Shown here piece by piece: positions 52,075-60,464 of a stretch of 60,517 nt of DNA; within the stretch, counting starts at the first letter, position 1, and the number at the start of each line of letters is the position of its first letter. This DNA is from an uncultured Oscillospiraceae bacterium (GTDB lineage Bacteria > Bacillota > Clostridia > Oscillospirales > Oscillospiraceae), in the NCBI GenBank assembly GCA_934569225.1, contig CAKTKC010000018.1, positions 1 to 60,517 of the forward strand, given 5' to 3'. A model generated the notes under the pieces. That model did not search any database. It was not told the DNA's origin and worked only from the letters and a program-made list of their open reading frames with translations. The position numbers and the translations under genes are program-made.

Positions 52075-52629
52075 TTAAATCGCCATCAGTTCCTTTTCCT
52101 TGGCGGCAAGAGCGGCGTCTGCGCGCTTGATGTTCTTGTCCAGCAGATCCTGCAAATCCTTCTCGGCCTTCTTCTGGTCGTCCTCGGTGATCTCGCTGTT
52201 CTTTTTCAGCTTCTTCACGTAGTCCATGCCGTCCCGGCGGATGTTGCGCATGGCGACCTTGGCTTCCTCGGAATACTTCTTGACCTGCTTTGCCAGATCC
52301 TTACGGCGCTCCTCGGTGAGCTGGGGGAACACCAGACGGATGACGCGGCCGTCGTTCTGGGGGTTGATGCCCAGATCGGAGGTCTGGATAGCCTTCTGGA
52401 TGTCCTTGAGCAGCTTGGTGTCCCAGGGCTGGATGATCAGGGTGCGGGCGTCGGGGGTGGAGATGGTGGCGACGCCGTTCAGGGGCGTTTCACTGCCATA
52501 GTATTCCACGGTGATCCGATCGAGAACCTTTGCGTTGGCGCGGCCTGCACGGACGGAGGCGAATTCCTCGTCCAGATGCTCCAGAGCCTTGTCCATTCTC
52601 CGGGAATATTCTTTGAAATCGACGGTCAT
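52075..52629 (-). CDS. frr: Ribosome recycling factor
   Basis: A 184-residue RRF that splits post-termination ribosomes with EF-G. It has the family length and motifs (SVRAGRANAKVLDRITVEYY, FPQLTEERRKDLAKQVK, RNIRRDGMDYVKK). It follows pyrH by 13 bp. Confidence 0.97.
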   Translation of the reverse strand: MTVDFKEYSRRMDKALEHLDEEFASVRAGRANAKVLDRITVEYYGSETPLNGVATISTPDARTLIIQPWDTKLLKDIQKAIQTSDLGINPQNDGRVIRLVFPQLTEERRKDLAKQVKKYSEEAKVAMRNIRRDGMDYVKKLKKNSEITEDDQKKAEKDLQDLLDKNIKRADAALAAKEKELMAI

Positions 52630-52642
52630 TGTGTGTTCCTCC

Positions 52643-53365
52643 TTAGAAATGGTTTTTTACGGTAGTACCGATCTCTTCGCCGCGAACCACGCGGACGATG
52701 CTGTTTTCTTCATTCAGACCGAAGCAGACCATGGTCATGTCGTTGTCCATAGCCAGCGCCATGGCGGTGATGTCCGTGGCCTTCAGGTTCTTCGCCAGTA
52801 CCTCGCCATAGGTCAGGCGGGAGTAGCGCACGGCGGTGGGGTCTTTGGCGGGGTCGGCGGAATAGATGGCGTCCACATTCTTCGCCATCAGCACGGCGTC
52901 GGCCTCGATCTCCACGCCCCGAAGCACCGCGCCGGTGTCGGTGGAGAAGTAGGGGTTGCCGGTGCCGGCGGCAAAGAGGACGACCTTCCCCTCATTTAAG
53001 TACCGCTCGGCCAGATCCCGGGTAAAATACTCGGCAAACTTGTTCATCTCCACGGCGCTGAGAACCCGGGCGTCCATGCCGTGGCGGTTCAAAGCGTCGG
53101 CCACGGCAATGGCGTTCATCACCGTACCCAGCATTCCCATGGAGTCGGCGTGGGAACGCTGCATCTTATCCGCGCCGTCCTTGACACCACGCCAGAAGTT
53201 TCCCGCGCCGATAACCAGACCGATCTGGACACCCATGTCCACGCAGGTTTTGATAGACTGGCAAAGCTCACCCACGATGGTAAAATCAAGCCCCCGGTGT
53301 GCGTCTCCGGCGAGAGCCTCGCCGCTGACCTTCAGCAGGATGCGCTTATATTTAAGCTCAGGCAA
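52643..53365 (-). CDS. pyrH: Uridylate kinase
   Basis: A 240-residue UMP kinase of the amino-acid-kinase fold: KRILLKVSGEALAG near the N-terminus, IGAGNFWRG, GTGNPYFSTDTGA and NVDAIYSADPAKDP. A TTG start at 53365 (LPELKYKRIL) is chosen. The in-frame ATG at 53389 would lie only about 4 nt after the expected transcription start of the promoter at 53400-53428, whereas AAGGAG at 53376-53381 serves the TTG and gives the family's usual N-terminus. It heads the frr-uppS-cdsA-dxr-rseP-ispG-polC operon. Confidence 0.92.
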   Translation of the reverse strand: MPELKYKRILLKVSGEALAGDAHRGLDFTIVGELCQSIKTCVDMGVQIGLVIGAGNFWRGVKDGADKMQRSHADSMGMLGTVMNAIAVADALNRHGMDARVLSAVEMNKFAEYFTRDLAERYLNEGKVVLFAAGTGNPYFSTDTGAVLRGVEIEADAVLMAKNVDAIYSADPAKDPTAVRYSRLTYGEVLAKNLKATDITAMALAMDNDMTMVCFGLNEENSIVRVVRGEEIGTTVKNHF

Positions 53366-53399
53366 AATGAAATCACTCCTTATCTTCATATCCTTTCCT

Positions 53400-53428
53400 A
53401 TTCTAGCGTATCCAGCCCGAATTGACAA
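53400..53428 (-). promoter_or_regulatory. pyrH operon promoter
   Basis: On the minus strand, TTGTCA (53428-53423) and TAGAAT (53405-53400) are 17 bp apart. Confidence 0.7.
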
Positions 53429-53542
53429 CTACTAATTTAAGATTTCTTAAAATGTTTTCCGATTTTTCACAATGGTGCGTCTTCTGTGTAATTTATACAC
53501 AGCACGCCCCCTGGAAAAGATGGATTCTGGCGGGATTTTTGG

Positions 53543-53571
53543 TTGCAAAACTGGAAACAGTAGGGTATAAT
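53543..53571 (+). promoter_or_regulatory. glnS promoter
   Basis: TTGCAA (53543-53548) and TATAAT (53566-53571) are 17 bp apart. Confidence 0.75.
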
Positions 53572-53613
53572 GTCTGTTAATTGGAAAAACCCAAGGAAAT
53601 GAGAGGGATCATC

Positions 53614-55293
53614 ATGGCTGAAATGACTGAAAGCAAAAACTTTATCCACGCATTCATCGACGAGGACATCGCCCCCGGCGGGCAGTTTGCGGGTCAGACC
53701 GTCCACACCCGGTTTCCGCCGGAACCCAACGGCTATCTGCATATCGGCCACTGCAAGGCGCTGATCATCGACTTCGGCACCGCCGAGAAGTACAATGGCC
53801 TGTGCAACCTCCGCATGGACGACACCAACCCCACCAAGGAGGATGTGGAGTTCGTGGAAGCCATCAAGGAGGACATCCACTGGCTGGGCTTTGACTGGGG
53901 CGACCGTTTCTACTACGGCTCCGACTATTTTGAAAAGGACTACGAGTATGCGGTGGAGCTGATCGAGAAGGGACTGGCCTACGTCTGCGAGCTGACGCCG
54001 GAGCAGTTCAAGGAGTACCGGGGCGACCTGAATACCCCCGCAATTTCTCCTTACCGCGACCGTCCCATTGAGGAAAGCCTGGACTTGTTCGCCAGAATGC
54101 GCGCCGGGGAATTTGAGGACAACCGCTATACCCTCCGCGCCAAGATCGACCTGGCTTCCGGCAACTTCAATATGCGCGACCCGGTCATTTACCGTATCCG
54201 CCATATGCACCACCACCGTCAGGGGGACAAGTGGTGCATCTATCCCATGTACGACTTTGCCCACCCCATTCAGGACGCGCTGGAGGGTATTACCCATTCC
54301 CTGTGCTCTCTGGAATTCGAGAACCACCGTCCTCTTTACAACTGGGTGGTGGAGCATGTTTCCGTACCCCATCATCCCCGGCAGATCGAGTTCGCGAGAC
54401 TGGGCATTGACCACACCGTGCTGAGTAAGCGGAAGCTGAGAGCGCTGGTGGAAAACGGCTATGTTTCCGGCTGGGACGATCCCCGGATGCCCACCCTCTG
54501 TGGTCTGCGCCGCCGGGGTTATACCCCCAAGTCCATCCGCAACTTCTGCGAGCGGGTGGGCGTGGCCAAGTCTCCCAACACCATTCCCTACGCTTTTCTG
54601 GAATTCTGCCTGCGGGAAGACCTGAACGAGACAGCTCAGCGTGTTATGGCGGTGCTGAAGCCCGTGAAGCTCACCATCACCAACTATCCCGAGGGCAAGT
54701 CCGAAATGGTCACCGTGGAAAATAACCCCAACCGTCCCGAGGACGGCACCCGGGAGGTCAGCTTCTCCCGGCACCTGTGGATCGAGCAGGACGATTTCCT
54801 GGCCGAGCCGATCCCCAAGTACAAGCGCCTGTACCCCAACGGGCCGGAATGCCGCCTGAAGGGCGCGTACCTCATCACCTGCACCGGCTGCGTCAAGGAT
54901 GAAAATGGCAACGTGGTGGAAATTCTGGCGACCTACGACCCCGAAAGCCGGGGCGGCGACCCCGCTGACGGCCGGAAGGTCAAGGGCGCGACCATTCACT
55001 GGGTGGACGCGGAGAACTGCTGTGACGCAGAGGTCAGACAGTACGACAATCTGTTCAACGACCCCGATCCCGACGCGGCGGGCAAGGATTTTCTGGCCTG
55101 CCTGAACGACAAGTCTCTGGAAGTTCTCACCAACTGCAAGGTAGAGGCCAGTCTCCGGGATGCCAAGGCGCCTGCTTCCTATCAGTTCATGCGCCTGGGC
55201 TACTTCTGCCCGGACAGCAAGGACTGCGCACCCGGCCATCTGGTGTTCAACCGCTCCGTCAGCCTGAAGGATTCCTTCAAGCCCGGAAAGTAA
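53614..55293 (+). CDS. glnS: Glutamine--tRNA ligase
   Basis: A 559-residue class I synthetase. It has HIGH in PNGYLHIGHCK near residue 42, the RMDDTNPTKE motif, VLSKRKL in place of KMSKS near 270, and the C-terminal anticodon-binding beta-barrels. ATG at 53614 follows GAGAGGG; the in-frame ATG-like start at 53581 is a TTG without a site. Many Bacillota lack GlnRS and use transamidation, while Clostridia often have it, so the gene helps to place the organism. Confidence 0.96.
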   Translation: MAEMTESKNFIHAFIDEDIAPGGQFAGQTVHTRFPPEPNGYLHIGHCKALIIDFGTAEKYNGLCNLRMDDTNPTKEDVEFVEAIKEDIHWLGFDWGDRFYYGSDYFEKDYEYAVELIEKGLAYVCELTPEQFKEYRGDLNTPAISPYRDRPIEESLDLFARMRAGEFEDNRYTLRAKIDLASGNFNMRDPVIYRIRHMHHHRQGDKWCIYPMYDFAHPIQDALEGITHSLCSLEFENHRPLYNWVVEHVSVPHHPRQIEFARLGIDHTVLSKRKLRALVENGYVSGWDDPRMPTLCGLRRRGYTPKSIRNFCERVGVAKSPNTIPYAFLEFCLREDLNETAQRVMAVLKPVKLTITNYPEGKSEMVTVENNPNRPEDGTREVSFSRHLWIEQDDFLAEPIPKYKRLYPNGPECRLKGAYLITCTGCVKDENGNVVEILATYDPESRGGDPADGRKVKGATIHWVDAENCCDAEVRQYDNLFNDPDPDAAGKDFLACLNDKSLEVLTNCKVEASLRDAKAPASYQFMRLGYFCPDSKDCAPGHLVFNRSVSLKDSFKPGK

Positions 55294-55345
55294 TCCCTAT
55301 ATTATTGAAAATCCCGCTGCAACAGGCGGGGCGTATCAGACAGTC

Positions 55346-55384
55346 AACAGGCACGGCGGGATAATCCGCTGTGCCTGTTATTGT
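55346..55384 (+). terminator. Terminator after glnS
   Basis: AACAGGCACGGCGG and CCGCTGTGCCTGTT arms followed by ATTGT. Confidence 0.7.
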
Positions 55385-55407
55385 ATAATGTATCATTGAA
55401 TGCGAGT

Positions 55408-55530
55408 CCCCCCTTGCCGCTCCCTGAGAGAGAGGTGGTCGAGCGAAGCGAGGACGGAGAGGGGAGACCAGGGTGCAATACCCTCTCAGTCACCTTCGGT
55501 GACAGCTCTCCCGGAGGGAGAGCCAAGGGG
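55408..55530. repeat. CTTGGCTCTCCC-type intergenic repeat, copy 2 (inverted)
   Basis: Its reverse complement matches 26447-26567 closely, including GAGAGCTGTCACCGAAGGTG and GAGAGGGTATTGCACCCTG. It is non-coding. Together with the terminator and the promoter of the next gene it fills the gap 55294-55667. Confidence 0.75.
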
Positions 55531-55561
55531 TTGTACCCTGTCAAAAAAGTTTCTGCGATTT

Positions 55562-55617
55562 TTTGCAAAGCGTGCTTGACAAAATTTGCAAAGCGTGCTA
55601 TACTTTGCTTGCAAAGT
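55562..55617. promoter_or_regulatory. Promoter and operators of the small XRE gene
   Basis: TTGACA (55576-55581) and TATACT (55599-55604) are 17 bp apart. TTTGCAAAGCGTGCT occurs at 55562-55576 and 55585-55599, so the two copies flank the -35/-10 spacer at 23-bp distance. The palindrome ACTTTGC-TT-GCAAAGT lies at 55602-55617. This indicates tight autoregulation. Confidence 0.7.
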
Positions 55618-55667
55618 TAACTTAGCATTTTCCCTCGCGGACGCGCGGGGAAATCGAAGGAGTGTTT

Positions 55668-55871
55668 ATGAAAACGAATATCCGCGAACTGCGAAAGAAG
55701 AATAAGCTGTCCCAGGAGGAGTTGGCGGATGCCGTGGGAACCACCCGGCAGACCATTACCTCAATTGAGGTAGGGAAGTACACCGCCTCGCTGCCCCTGG
55801 CCTACAAAATTGCCCGCTATTTCGGGATGACCATTGAAGAAGTGTTTGACTTCTCGGATTTGGAGGGATAA
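55668..55871 (+). CDS. XRE family helix-turn-helix regulator
   Basis: A 67-residue single-domain regulator of the YozG/YgzD type: NIRELRKKNKLSQEELADAV, TRQTITSIEVGKYTASLPLA, and EEVFDFSD at the end. AAGGAG precedes the start. Genes of this type are usually paired with a small membrane protein, as here (3 bp gap). Repeated operators overlap its promoter. Confidence 0.9.
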   Translation: MKTNIRELRKKNKLSQEELADAVGTTRQTITSIEVGKYTASLPLAYKIARYFGMTIEEVFDFSDLEG

Positions 55872-55874
55872 ATT

Positions 55875-56342
55875 ATGGAAAGCTATCGTGAAAAACTCAA
55901 ATTGCAGAATGTGGTTTTTGCCATCGGGTGCGTCGCGCTTGCCCTGTTTGCCGTACTGGGCTTTTTGGGCGAAGCCGGAGTCGTGAAGCTGGCGCCGTCC
56001 GTGGGCGACGGTCACTGGCAGTCCCGGTGGCGCGGCTTCATTTCCGGCGCGAGCTTCGGCATTTTGGTGCTGCTGCTGACCGGATTGATCCGGAACCTGC
56101 GCGCCCTCAAGGACGAGAAAAAGCTGAAAAAGCTGTATATTAAGGAGAGCGACGAGCGTCAGGCACAGATTGTGGCCAAGGCGCTGTGCGAGGCCATGCG
56201 GGCAACCTTGATTCTGGGACTGGCGGCGGTTATCGTAGCGGGGTATTTCAGCATGACCGTCAGCCTTACGCTGCTGGTAACAGTCTTATTGGTCAGTCTG
56301 ATGACCCTGGCGTTCAAGCTCTATTTCGGCAAAAAATATTGA
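55875..56342 (+). CDS. Small four-helix membrane protein paired with the XRE regulator
   Basis: A 155-residue protein with four hydrophobic segments in two pairs (about residues 13-32, 58-73, 108-125 and 128-147) and a charged cytoplasmic loop LKDEKKLKKLYIKESDERQ in the middle. I recognise the pair of HTH gene plus such a membrane protein, but not its job; sensing of the envelope state is a guess. Confidence 0.75.
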   Translation: MESYREKLKLQNVVFAIGCVALALFAVLGFLGEAGVVKLAPSVGDGHWQSRWRGFISGASFGILVLLLTGLIRNLRALKDEKKLKKLYIKESDERQAQIVAKALCEAMRATLILGLAAVIVAGYFSMTVSLTLLVTVLLVSLMTLAFKLYFGKKY

Positions 56343-56365
56343 GACAGCGGGAAAATCCCGTTTTA

Positions 56366-56410
56366 ACGTGCTTTGGCTCTTCTGATCGGGGAGTCAAAGC
56401 ATGTTTTTGA
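56366..56410 (+). terminator. Terminator after the XRE-membrane protein pair
   Basis: ACGTGCTTTGGCTC and GAGTCAAAGCATGT arms followed by TTTTG. Confidence 0.7.
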
Positions 56411-56518
56411 ATCGCGTGGTTCCGGCCTGTGTGCCGGAATGCCCGCCTGCAAAAGTTAGCAAATGCTAACTAATAACGGAGAAATAAGGGAAATTGCTGA
56501 AAAAAGATGGGAAAATGC

Positions 56519-56548
56519 TGGACATTTGTATGGAACGTATGGTATAAT
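56519..56548 (+). promoter_or_regulatory. Promoter of the rnfC2-metV-metF operon
   Basis: TGGACA (56519-56524) and TATAAT (56543-56548) are 18 bp apart. An AGTTAGCA/TGCTAACT dyad lies upstream at 56453-56470. Confidence 0.6.
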
Positions 56549-56605
56549 CCGATGGTGGTCGTTTGCGTATAAACGGACAACAAATCGATAAGAAGGTGAT
56601 ATTTG

Positions 56606-58576
56606 GTGGATTATACCAAGTATGTGTTGAAAAACAGGGATGAGCTGGAAGGCTTGCTTGCGGGGAAGGATAACTTCTTTGTTGTCGCCTGCAACAAGTG
56701 CTTCAAGGAGTTCGACACGACCGAAGAGCCGGAGTGCGGCAGCTTTGCGGCCATTGCCGAGGAGCAGGGCAAGCACATCACCGGTACGGCAAAGGTGGAC
56801 TTCTTGTGCAATAAGGTTCAGACCGAAAAAAAGCTGGCAGGTATCGTACCCGAAGGCACTGAGAACGTGGTCGTCATTTCCTGCGGTCTGGGCGTGCAGA
56901 CCGTTGCGGATCTGGAGTCCGTTCCCGTGTTTACGGCAACCAATTCCCTCAATTACACCGGCCATCATGGCATGGCCCTGACGAAGAAGACCTGCGGCGC
57001 CTGCGCCCAGTGCTATCTGAACGTCACCGGCGGCATCTGCCCCATCGTGGACTGCTCCAAGAGCCTGGTCAACGGCCAGTGCGGCGGCGCGAAGAACGGC
57101 AAGTGCGAGATCGACCCCAAGAAGGACTGCGCATGGGAAAAGATTTACCAGCGTCTGGAAAAGCAGGGTCGTACCAAGGAATTCCTGGATCAGCCCATTC
57201 AGCTGCGGGATTACTCCGTGACCAATGTGGACGAGATCAAGGCTTACGTAGCCCAGGCGCGTGCCAAGCGGTACGAGGGCTTCTACGGCGGCGTCCATCC
57301 CACGGAGAATAAGGAGTTCACGGAGCATCTGGCGCTTCAGAAGTTCCCCGAACCCGACACCGTTATTATTCCTCTGGCCATGCACATCGGCGCACCGGCG
57401 AACCCCGTGGTTCAGCCCGGCGACACCGTGAAGGTGGGTCAGCTCATCGGTGAGCAGGCGGGCTTCATCAGCGCTCCCGTGCATTCCAGCGTCAGCGGCA
57501 CGGTCATCGCGGTAGAACCCCATACCCATCCCAACAAAGGCCCCGGCGTCATGAGCGTCGTCATCAAGAACGACGGCAAGAATACGCTCCACGAGTCCGT
57601 CGTCCCCAACAAGCCCCTGGAAGAGCTGACCCCCGACGAGATCGTTGAGATCGTCAAGGAGAAGGGCATCGTGGGCATGGGCGGCGCGACGTTCCCCACC
57701 TACGTAAAGCTGAAGCCCGGCAAGCCCATCGACGCCGTGCTGATCAACGGCTCCGAGTGTGAGCCTTACCTGACCGCTGACCATCGGGTCATGCTGGAAT
57801 TCGCCGACGACATCGTGTTCGGTCTCCGGGCTATGATGAAGGCCGTCAGCGCACCGGAGGGCGTTATTCTCATTGAGGACAACAAGCCCAACGCCATCGC
57901 CCTGATGGAGGAAAAGGTCGCGCCTTACGACAATATCCGCGTCTGCGCCGCCAAAACCCAGTACCCCGAGGGCGCTGAAAAGATGCTCATCAAGAAGGTC
58001 ATGGGTCGTCAGGTTCCCAGCGGCAAGCTGCCCGCCGACGTTGGCTGCGTGGTGTCCAACACCTCCACTGCCAAGGCCATTTCCGACGCCATCCAGAAGG
58101 GTCTGCCTCTGGTGGAGCGCGTGGTCTCCGTCACCGGCGAGTTCATCCGCAATCCCGGCAACTACATCGTCAAGCTCGGTACCAACGTGCAGGAGATCAT
58201 CGATCACTGCGGCGGCATCACCGGCGACGACGTGGTGCTGAAAATGGGCGGCCCCATGATGGGTGCTCCCATCAAGGACACCAATGTGCCCATTATCAAA
58301 GGCTCCAACGGCATCATCGCCATTGCTGCCGATCACACCGAGGAGAAAGAATGCATCAAGTGCGGCCGCTGCATGGACGTATGCCCCATGGAGCTGGCAC
58401 CCCTGGACATCTACAAGTACGCCCAGCTGGGTGACGCGGAAACCCTGCTGAAGCTGAACGTGATGGACTGCTTCTCCTGCAAGTGCTGTGAGTACATCTG
58501 CTCTTCCAAGATTCCTCTGGTTTCCAAGATCAACGCTGCCAAGGGCCTGGTTATGCCCTTGCTGAAGAAGAAGTAA
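56606..58576 (+). CDS. rnfC2: RnfC-like electron-transfer protein with an N-terminal MetV-like domain
   Basis: A 656-residue fusion. Residues about 20-195 repeat the layout of the next gene product (FVVACNKCF, ISCGLGVQTV, TGGICPIVDCSKSLVNGQ, NGKCEIDP). Residues about 230-650 are RnfC-like, with the glycine-rich NADH/FMN region GMGGATFPTYVKL near 358 and two [4Fe-4S] motifs CIKCGRCMDVCP and CFSCKCCEYIC near the C-terminus. It probably passes electrons from NADH to methylenetetrahydrofolate reductase. The GTG at 56606 is chosen, 7 nt after AAGGTG. It heads a three-gene operon with metV and metF. Confidence 0.88.
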   Translation: MDYTKYVLKNRDELEGLLAGKDNFFVVACNKCFKEFDTTEEPECGSFAAIAEEQGKHITGTAKVDFLCNKVQTEKKLAGIVPEGTENVVVISCGLGVQTVADLESVPVFTATNSLNYTGHHGMALTKKTCGACAQCYLNVTGGICPIVDCSKSLVNGQCGGAKNGKCEIDPKKDCAWEKIYQRLEKQGRTKEFLDQPIQLRDYSVTNVDEIKAYVAQARAKRYEGFYGGVHPTENKEFTEHLALQKFPEPDTVIIPLAMHIGAPANPVVQPGDTVKVGQLIGEQAGFISAPVHSSVSGTVIAVEPHTHPNKGPGVMSVVIKNDGKNTLHESVVPNKPLEELTPDEIVEIVKEKGIVGMGGATFPTYVKLKPGKPIDAVLINGSECEPYLTADHRVMLEFADDIVFGLRAMMKAVSAPEGVILIEDNKPNAIALMEEKVAPYDNIRVCAAKTQYPEGAEKMLIKKVMGRQVPSGKLPADVGCVVSNTSTAKAISDAIQKGLPLVERVVSVTGEFIRNPGNYIVKLGTNVQEIIDHCGGITGDDVVLKMGGPMMGAPIKDTNVPIIKGSNGIIAIAADHTEEKECIKCGRCMDVCPMELAPLDIYKYAQLGDAETLLKLNVMDCFSCKCCEYICSSKIPLVSKINAAKGLVMPLLKKK

Positions 58577-58591
58577 GGGGGACGAATACTT

Positions 58592-59227
58592 ATGTTAATG
58601 ACAAAACTGAAATCCGAAGAAGTTATCGGCTCCCTGGCTTCCGGCAAGGTATTTATCATCAACTGCCACGGCTGTAAGGAAGTCGGCTTCCCCGAGGAGG
58701 AGGCCAAGGCGCTGCAAAAGAAGCTCCAGGAGGAGGGCAAGGTCGTGGGCATTCTCACCACCGACTACGTCTGCAATCCCGATGAGCTGGCGCTGCGGCT
58801 GCGCGCCCCCATGGCGAAGATCGCCGAGGCGGACGCCGTGCTGGTGTTTTCCTGCGGCGTCGGCGTGCAGACCATCTCCCAGATGCTGGAGGACAAGCCG
58901 GTCTATGCCTGCTGCGACACCATCGAACTGCCCGGCTTCCAGGGCGTGACCCCGCTGGAATACGACTGCGGCCAGTGCGGCGAGTGCCTCCTGAACCTGA
59001 CCGGCGGCATCTGCCCCATCACCGCCTGCTCCAAGAGCCTGGTGAACGGCCCCTGCGGCGGCACCAAGAACGGCAAGTGCGAGGTTAACCCCGAGATGGA
59101 CTGCGGCTGGGAGCGCATCATTCAGCGTCTGAAAGCCCAGGGTCGTCTGGACGTTCTGCGCTGCCCCACCCAAATGCACGATTTCAATACCGACGAGGCT
59201 ACCAAGTCCGCCAAAGAATCTGAATAA
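58592..59227 (+). CDS. metV: Methylenetetrahydrofolate reductase small zinc-binding subunit
   Basis: A 211-residue MTHFR C-terminal-domain protein (MetV). Cysteine motifs are INCHGC, FSCGVGVQT, CGQCGECLLNLTGGICPI and CSKSLVNGPCGG. It partners MetF in acetogen-type reductases. It is a clear paralogue of the N-terminal part of the preceding protein. The start at 58592 follows AAGGGGG. Confidence 0.88.
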   Translation: MLMTKLKSEEVIGSLASGKVFIINCHGCKEVGFPEEEAKALQKKLQEEGKVVGILTTDYVCNPDELALRLRAPMAKIAEADAVLVFSCGVGVQTISQMLEDKPVYACCDTIELPGFQGVTPLEYDCGQCGECLLNLTGGICPITACSKSLVNGPCGGTKNGKCEVNPEMDCGWERIIQRLKAQGRLDVLRCPTQMHDFNTDEATKSAKESE

Positions 59228-59245
59228 TCAGGAGTGTATAGAATT

Positions 59246-60124
59246 ATGAGAATTACTGAACTGTTTGACAACGGTGAGTTTGTGGTTTCTGCCGAGGTCG
59301 GCCCTCCCAAAGGAATTCATATTGACGGCATGGTAGAGGAAGCGAAGAAGTACCTCACCGGCGTCCATTTTGTCAACGTGACCGACAACCAGTCCTCCGT
59401 TATGCGCCTGGGTTCCCTCGCTACCTGCAAGGTGCTGAAGGACGCCGGACTGAATCCCATTTTCCAGCTGACCTGCCGCGACCGGAACCGCATTGCCCTC
59501 CAGTCTGATCTGCTCAGCGCCGCCATGCTGGGCATCGACAACATCCTCTGCCTCACCGGCGACCACACCAAGCTGGGCGACCATCCCCAGGCCAAGCCCG
59601 TGTTCGACCTGGATTCCGTCTCCCTGCTGCACGCTGCCAGCACGCTGGAGACCGGCGTGGATCTGGGCGGCAACGCGCTGGTGGGCGAGCCTCCCAAGTT
59701 CGCCAAGGGCGCTGTCGTGTCTCCCTGCTCTGACTCTGTGGACGCACAGCTGGTGAAGATGGAGCGCAAGGTCAAGGCCGGCGCCGAGTATTTCCAGACC
59801 CAGGCCGTGTTTGAACCTGAGAAGTTCATCAAGTTCATGGAAGCTGCCAAGCAGTTTGGCAAGCCCGTTCAGGTGGGCATCATCATTCCCAAGTCTGCCG
59901 GTATGTGCAAGTTCATGAATAAGAACGTGGCCGGTGTTCATATCCCCGACGAGCTGATCGCCGAGCTGCAGGCCGACAAGGAGAAGACCAAGGCCGGTAT
60001 CACCGGTGTGGAAATTGCCGCCCGCATCATCCGGGAGTGCAAGCCCTACTGCCAGGGTGTCCATATCATGTCTCTGGGCTGGGAGTCCAAGGTTCCCGCT
60101 CTGCTGGAGCAGGCTGGCCTGTAG
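59246..60124 (+). CDS. metF: 5,10-methylenetetrahydrofolate reductase
   Basis: A 292-residue flavoprotein of the MetF TIM-barrel family. VSAEVGPPKG holds the catalytic Glu near residue 20, followed by HFVNVTDNQSSVMR, LTCRDRNR, LCLTGDHTKLGDHP and FFQTQAVFEPE-like wording (EYFQTQAVFEPEKF). It makes methyl-THF for methionine synthesis or one-carbon (Wood-Ljungdahl-type) metabolism. The ATG at 59246 follows CAGGAG. A terminator follows at 60169. Confidence 0.95.
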   Translation: MRITELFDNGEFVVSAEVGPPKGIHIDGMVEEAKKYLTGVHFVNVTDNQSSVMRLGSLATCKVLKDAGLNPIFQLTCRDRNRIALQSDLLSAAMLGIDNILCLTGDHTKLGDHPQAKPVFDLDSVSLLHAASTLETGVDLGGNALVGEPPKFAKGAVVSPCSDSVDAQLVKMERKVKAGAEYFQTQAVFEPEKFIKFMEAAKQFGKPVQVGIIIPKSAGMCKFMNKNVAGVHIPDELIAELQADKEKTKAGITGVEIAARIIRECKPYCQGVHIMSLGWESKVPALLEQAGL

Positions 60125-60168
60125 CAGGGGACTGTCCCGAAAATTTCATCGGTTTGAGCAAGGAGCTT

Positions 60169-60200
60169 GCCGCCTGTGCAATACAGGCGGCAGGCTTTTT
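60169..60200 (+). terminator. Terminator after metF
   Basis: GCCGCCTGT-GCAAT-ACAGGCGGC followed by AGGCTTTTTT. Confidence 0.85.
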
Positions 60201-60377
60201 TCTGCCAATATGCGTTAAAAAGAGGAAAAATACCCTTTATTTGCATGAAAATACAGCCTGAATTTGACAAGGAATCTGATTTATATCGTCACTTTGCTGA
60301 ATCTTTACCGAGAAATGATTTGCGTAAATGGTAAATTCCTACAAATTCTCAATGGAATCTTAAGCTAATTTGCCATA

Positions 60378-60406
60378 TTGATTTCCAGAGTTCAAGTGCA
60401 TATACT
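60378..60406 (+). promoter_or_regulatory. Promoter of the last gene
   Basis: TTGATT (60378-60383) and TATACT (60401-60406) are 17 bp apart. ATACTGTAT overlaps the -10 box and could be part of a GntR-type operator. The rest of 60201-60377 is AT-rich with no gene seen. Confidence 0.55.
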
Positions 60407-60464
60407 GTATCCATGACAGGATCTGTCAAAAAACACCGCTAAAAGAAGGGAGATTCGTATTTCT

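Noticed and set aside
53484..53502. Palindrome CTGTGTAATTTATACACAG between pyrH and glnS as a DnaA box or operator
   Set aside because: A single copy with an imperfect DnaA-box match; nothing else supports an origin or a known regulator.
53467..55239. A 590-codon open frame on the minus strand opposite glnS
   Set aside because: It is a shadow of the GC-rich glnS codons; no ribosome site or family motif, and glnS is certain.
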